Position numbers and translations under genes: made by a program. A DNA stretch of 64,000 nt, from assembly GCA_949752795.1 (NCBI GenBank), contig OX457056.1, forward strand, positions 204,167,654 through 204,231,653, written 5' to 3'. Positions within the stretch are counted from its first letter, which is position 1, and each line of letters begins with the position of its first letter. The stretch comes from Hyperoodon ampullatus (lineage: Eukaryota > Chordata > Mammalia > Artiodactyla > Ziphiidae). Below the pieces are notes generated by a model. The model did no database searches. It had not been told where the DNA came from and saw only the letters and a list, made by a program, of their open reading frames with translations. Below, in pieces: positions 60,601 through 64,000 of this stretch.

Positions 60601-63600
60601 CTTTCCCTGGTCAGGGAACCTTTCAGCTCTACCTCAGGCCTGGGGTCTCTCGAGGGCTTGCTGTAGTGGCGGGAGGGGAGGGAGGACTCCCTGTGGTATT
60701 TTTCCCGGTAAAGTTGATGGCCTTTGTTTGAGAAGCAAACTTCAGTCTCTCCTTTTCAGGGTCTCTTCGCTGCTTAATCGAAAACGATGCAGACAGGAGT
60801 AAGTTTATCTGTGCTTGGGCTCCTTATTCCTCAGGCCTGGAGGGTCATTAGTTTTAGGCACACAGCCTTTAGGATTTAGGGTAGCGTGACAGGTCTGATT
60901 ATGTTTTTTTGAGTCAAGATTTCAGTTACATTTCCTTTCATTGTGAAGCTGGCGTAATGAAATTAAAGAATTCCTGACTATCCAAAGTTGTTATCCGACT
61001 CACCCCCCCCCCCGAATATGGCAGATTTTGAGGATTTTATCAGATTTTATCCATCAATAAAAACAAATGTGGAGTTGTTCATACGAGATGCTAGCTAGTT
61101 AACTTGTCATGAAAAAAACTAGTAGTCACCATAATGACCAACACAATTCGATTTAGGAAAGTAAATGGAAAACTGCAAAAAAAAAAAAAAAAAAAAAAAA
61201 GAAATGAATCACAACTAAGTGAAAGAAGGAAGTTGGCTGGCTTACTTGGTGATGTTATGTAAAACAAAAAATTCTTTGATAAAAATTGAGGAATATATAG
61301 AGGTGTGGGTTAATTTGATTTCCGTTTTGTGATTATTTTTTGTTTTTTAGAAGTAAAGCAAGATTTCAAGATGGAAAGTCCATCAGACTCAGCTGTGGTG
61401 TTACCTAGCACTCCACAGGCTGTTGCCAATCCACCATCTCCCCGTACAAGCAGTTCAAGAAAACAAGTATGAAAATCTTAGTTCTTTCAGTGGATCTATT
61501 CTATATTTCTAAGTATTGTGGCAATGGTGGTTTCAAGTCTACTGAACATTGTCAGTTAACGTAATGTGTAAATTAGTAAGTAAAAATTTTATTAACATAA
61601 TTTTAGGTCTTTCCCCTTAGATAATGTATTGGACCTTCCCCTCAAATTTTCATCTTGACCCAATTATTTTCATTTAGTTTCAGTTCAAGTTATTACAGCA
61701 TTCCAAACAGGAAGTTTGAATCTGACATCATGAAGGTCTTTGGGGGAAAGATCTAGGTCGTTTCCTTAATTTGTAACTCTGAAGCACCTAACCATGTCAG
61801 GCTTGGGACAATTGCTGAACACATGTTTGTGATTACTGAGATAAGTGTTTCAGCACTGTTTTAGAAGGGTGCCGGCTCTGCTAATATAAAAAGGGATTAA
61901 AACTTAGTGGAGTTTACAGGAATTAAAGACATTTTGTGATGTTACTTTAGATATATGGAGACAGAAAGTCATCTAGTGCTGTCTGCCATAGAAACGTAAG
62001 GTCTTGATTTCTAGTAGATTTATTTATATCAAGAATGTTTTTCTTGATTAACATTATTAACGTTTGATGCCTTTTTCAGCCTATGAGTGCAATCCTTAGG
62101 GAACGATTAAGGAAAACTAGATCTTCATTTAATTCTTGTTATGGTGTGGTCAAACGACTTAAAGTAGAGAGTGAAGAAAATGATCAGACCTTTGCAGAGA
62201 AACCAGCACCTTCAACAGAAGAAAACTGTTTGGAATTTCAAGAAAATTTTAAACACATAGACAGTGAATTTGAAGAACGTACATATTTGAAACATACCTT
62301 CAAGAATATCAATGCATGTGCATCTAAATCACTTGATTCTGAGTCATGCAGTGATCTCCAGAATGACTTTATGAATGAGAATCTTCCCAAACATGGATTA
62401 AACAAAGAAAAAGCAAAATTGGTGAAGCAGATTCAGGAGAAAGAAGACCTTCTTCGGAGGCTAAAACTAGTCAAAATGTATAGATCAAAGGTGAGAAGAA
62501 TTTCAGAACCATTGCCCAATTAATTATTTTATTTTTAGATAAATGGTAGGAAAGTATTTCAAAAAGAAAAGTTTATTTTAGCATAATAAGAAATAAGCCA
62601 AGGATCCAGAAACCTGGCTTCCAACAGCTTTAACTCAAATATATCATAGATTTAGAGTGGAGCAGCAGAGGCCTCTAAACACCAGGTATAACTTTTAAAA
62701 GTCCCAGCCCTTATGTAATATGCAGTTGAAGCTTTCTATCTAGTTTCCAGCCCACAGCAGTATTAGAAGCTTCAAATGTTAGCTGCAAGTGGCAATGAGC
62801 ACAGAAGCAACAGTGACAGTGAATGAGAAAAAAAGCTAAAAATGGACCACAGTGTACAATGAAAAGTAGTTTTGGTAATGATCTTTTGTTATTCAATTAT
62901 GTGTAACAAATTATTAAAATATTCCGAGCATTTTCTTTAAGAAAACAACAAATATATATTAGATTTTAGATTTCAACCCAGATAAGGTTGAAGAAAATAG
63001 AATTTGGGCACTTGGAAGAAGATGACCCTTACTTACCTGGATCATTCATGTACATTGCAATTGCTCCTTCTTCCCCAGCAATGTGTAATAAATGACGGAA
63101 TACTGTATCTTATTTGCTCTCTTGAATTTTTAGGACTTCTCTAAATATAACTACTTGAGTTTTATGAGATAGTGACATTGAAAAATATTAATTTGAATAT
63201 CATTTTTTAAAGTACAGCTGTGGTAGAAAAAGTAGATTTTTTTTTTAACCCATATTGTTGCTTCTTTACATAGTTTTGCCCTATTTAATGATTCGATTTT
63301 CCCCTGAGGGTAAGGATAGCCTAGAGCTTCTACCAAACAAAACAGCCATAGAACTCAATTTGAGTGATAGTTACTTAAAACCATCCTACTTTTTTCCTGG
63401 GTAGAAGTCCCATTCATGTCCAAATGTGTTACCCTTTAAACCTACTACTCATCGACTGATTTGACAACTTTCATTAAGTAAGTTAGGATGACTGTCTAGT
63501 TATTGACATACATTTATGTCTTTTTTTTTTTCTGTTTCAGAATGACCTGTCTCAGTTACAGATGTTAATAAAGAAGTGGAGAAGCTGTAGCCAGCTGTTG

Positions 63601-63732
63601 CTTTATGAGCTGCAGTCAGCTATGTCTGAGGAGAACAAGAAGCTAAACCTTACTCAGCTGATAGACCACTATGGGTTAGATGATAAATTGCTACACTATA
63701 ACAGAAATGAAGAAGAATTTATAGGTGTTTAA
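60511..63732 (+). CDS. SFR1: SFR1, SWI5-dependent recombination repair protein 1
   Basis: SFR1 (MEI5 homologue) binds SWI5 in the nucleus; the complex stabilises RAD51 filaments in homologous recombination. CDS: join(60511..60523, 61351..61466, 62080..62490, 63541..63732), 243 residues; the human long form is about 245 as I recall it. Exon 1 gives MAEG plus one base before donor GTG|GTAGCG. Exon 2 (acceptor TTTTTTAG) gives [20 protein letters not shown] and onward. Exon 3 (acceptor CTTTTTCAG, donor AAAG|GTGAGA) is the largest at 137 codons. Exon 4 (acceptor TCTGTTTCAG) ends EEEFIGV and TAA. Phases agree at all joins. The N-terminal half is polar and probably disordered. From about residue 150 a charged helix ([20 protein letters not shown]) starts the conserved SWI5-binding region. 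A shorter product could start at the exon 2 MESPSDS methionine. All splice sites are canonical, so the gene looks functional. Confidence 0.96.
60760..60798 (+). other. SFR1: Possible 39-nt cassette exon in SFR1 intron 1
   Basis: A pyrimidine-rich acceptor (CTCTCCTTTTCAG) and a strong donor (AGGA|GTAAGTTT) bracket 39 nt, a multiple of three. Spliced between exons 1 and 2 it stays open and adds 13 residues after MAEG. No transcript evidence is available here, and it may be unused. Confidence 0.4.
61177..61200. repeat. 24-nt poly-A run in SFR1 intron 1
   Basis: An uninterrupted A run after AAAACTGC. I see no retroposon body to its left, so it is annotated as a simple repeat only. Confidence 0.9.
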
Positions 63733-64000
63733 TTCATAATTTTTTTCTCCAGAATGTCTTTGTGGATGACAATGTAATTAAAAGATATTTATACATTTTA
63801 AAGGGAAGATGTAAACCATTAGGGCTTAGAGAAAGGTATCCTGGTGAACCTGGATCAATTTAGGGCCTCTGTTATGTAAGTATAAACTAGGTTCTAAAAT
63901 GAAAATTTAGTGTTTTGAATAAATTTGCCAAAGAAAACTTGACAGTTAAAGAAAGGTGAAAAAAAATTTTTTAATTAAATCATGATTAAAAAAATAATTT
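63733..64000 (+). other. SFR1: SFR1 3' UTR with poly(A) signals
   Basis: ATTAAA at 63777-63782 and AATAAA at 63918-63923 are candidate signals. The second, followed by a GT-poor but A/T-rich region, would give a 3' UTR of about 200 nt. Further sites could lie beyond the window. Confidence 0.7.

Overview
The window is mammalian nuclear DNA, most likely from a cetacean. It has intron-split genes with GT/AG junctions. It carries at least eight tRNA-derived SINEs of the CHR/Bov-tA type found in whales, hippos and ruminants, most of them in a GC-rich form I associate with whales and dolphins. It also holds cetartiodactyl-type LINE-1 copies, plus old L1M, L2, MIR and LTR repeats. No operon, CRISPR, prophage or other prokaryotic feature is present.

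Layout: (1) About 1-10,230, minus strand: the 5' end of COL17A1 (collagen XVII, hemidesmosome). Coding exons 3 and 2 are clear. A likely non-coding exon 1 lies about 7.2 kb upstream of exon 2. Intron 1 holds a 5'-truncated L1 with an exceptionally long flanking duplication. (2) About 10.3-59 kb: an intergenic region built almost wholly of nested repeats. An MLT1-like LTR is split by a roughly 16-kb broken class-I endogenous retrovirus (11,953-27,972). That provirus is itself interrupted by a processed retrocopy of an unknown transcript, a truncated L1, an old L1M and a full-length but broken 7.4-kb L1. The full-length L1 contains a SINE in its 5' UTR and, in its reverse-transcriptase region, a 132-bp piece of the provirus's own 3' LTR. 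Further right are a solo LTR with a 5-bp target duplication, an L1 inversion of twin-priming type, more SINEs and L1 tails, and stretches with no recognisable feature. (3) About 59.7-63.95 kb, plus strand: a CpG-island promoter and the complete SFR1 gene, four coding exons giving 243 residues. SFR1 partners SWI5 and promotes RAD51-dependent recombination repair.

The gene order COL17A1 (minus) then SFR1 (plus) matches my recollection of human 10q25, so the window looks like ordinary conserved synteny with a repeat-swollen intergenic gap. The two genes are divergent and about 50 kb apart, and nothing suggests they act together.

I found no new protein-coding system. The most unusual items are genome-rearrangement signatures: the LTR patch inside the L1, the roughly 140-bp duplication around the COL17A1 intronic L1, the retrocopy inside the provirus, and a tandemly duplicated SFR1 promoter with a possible in-frame cassette exon nearby. 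Family names for repeats come from pattern recognition, not a database search.
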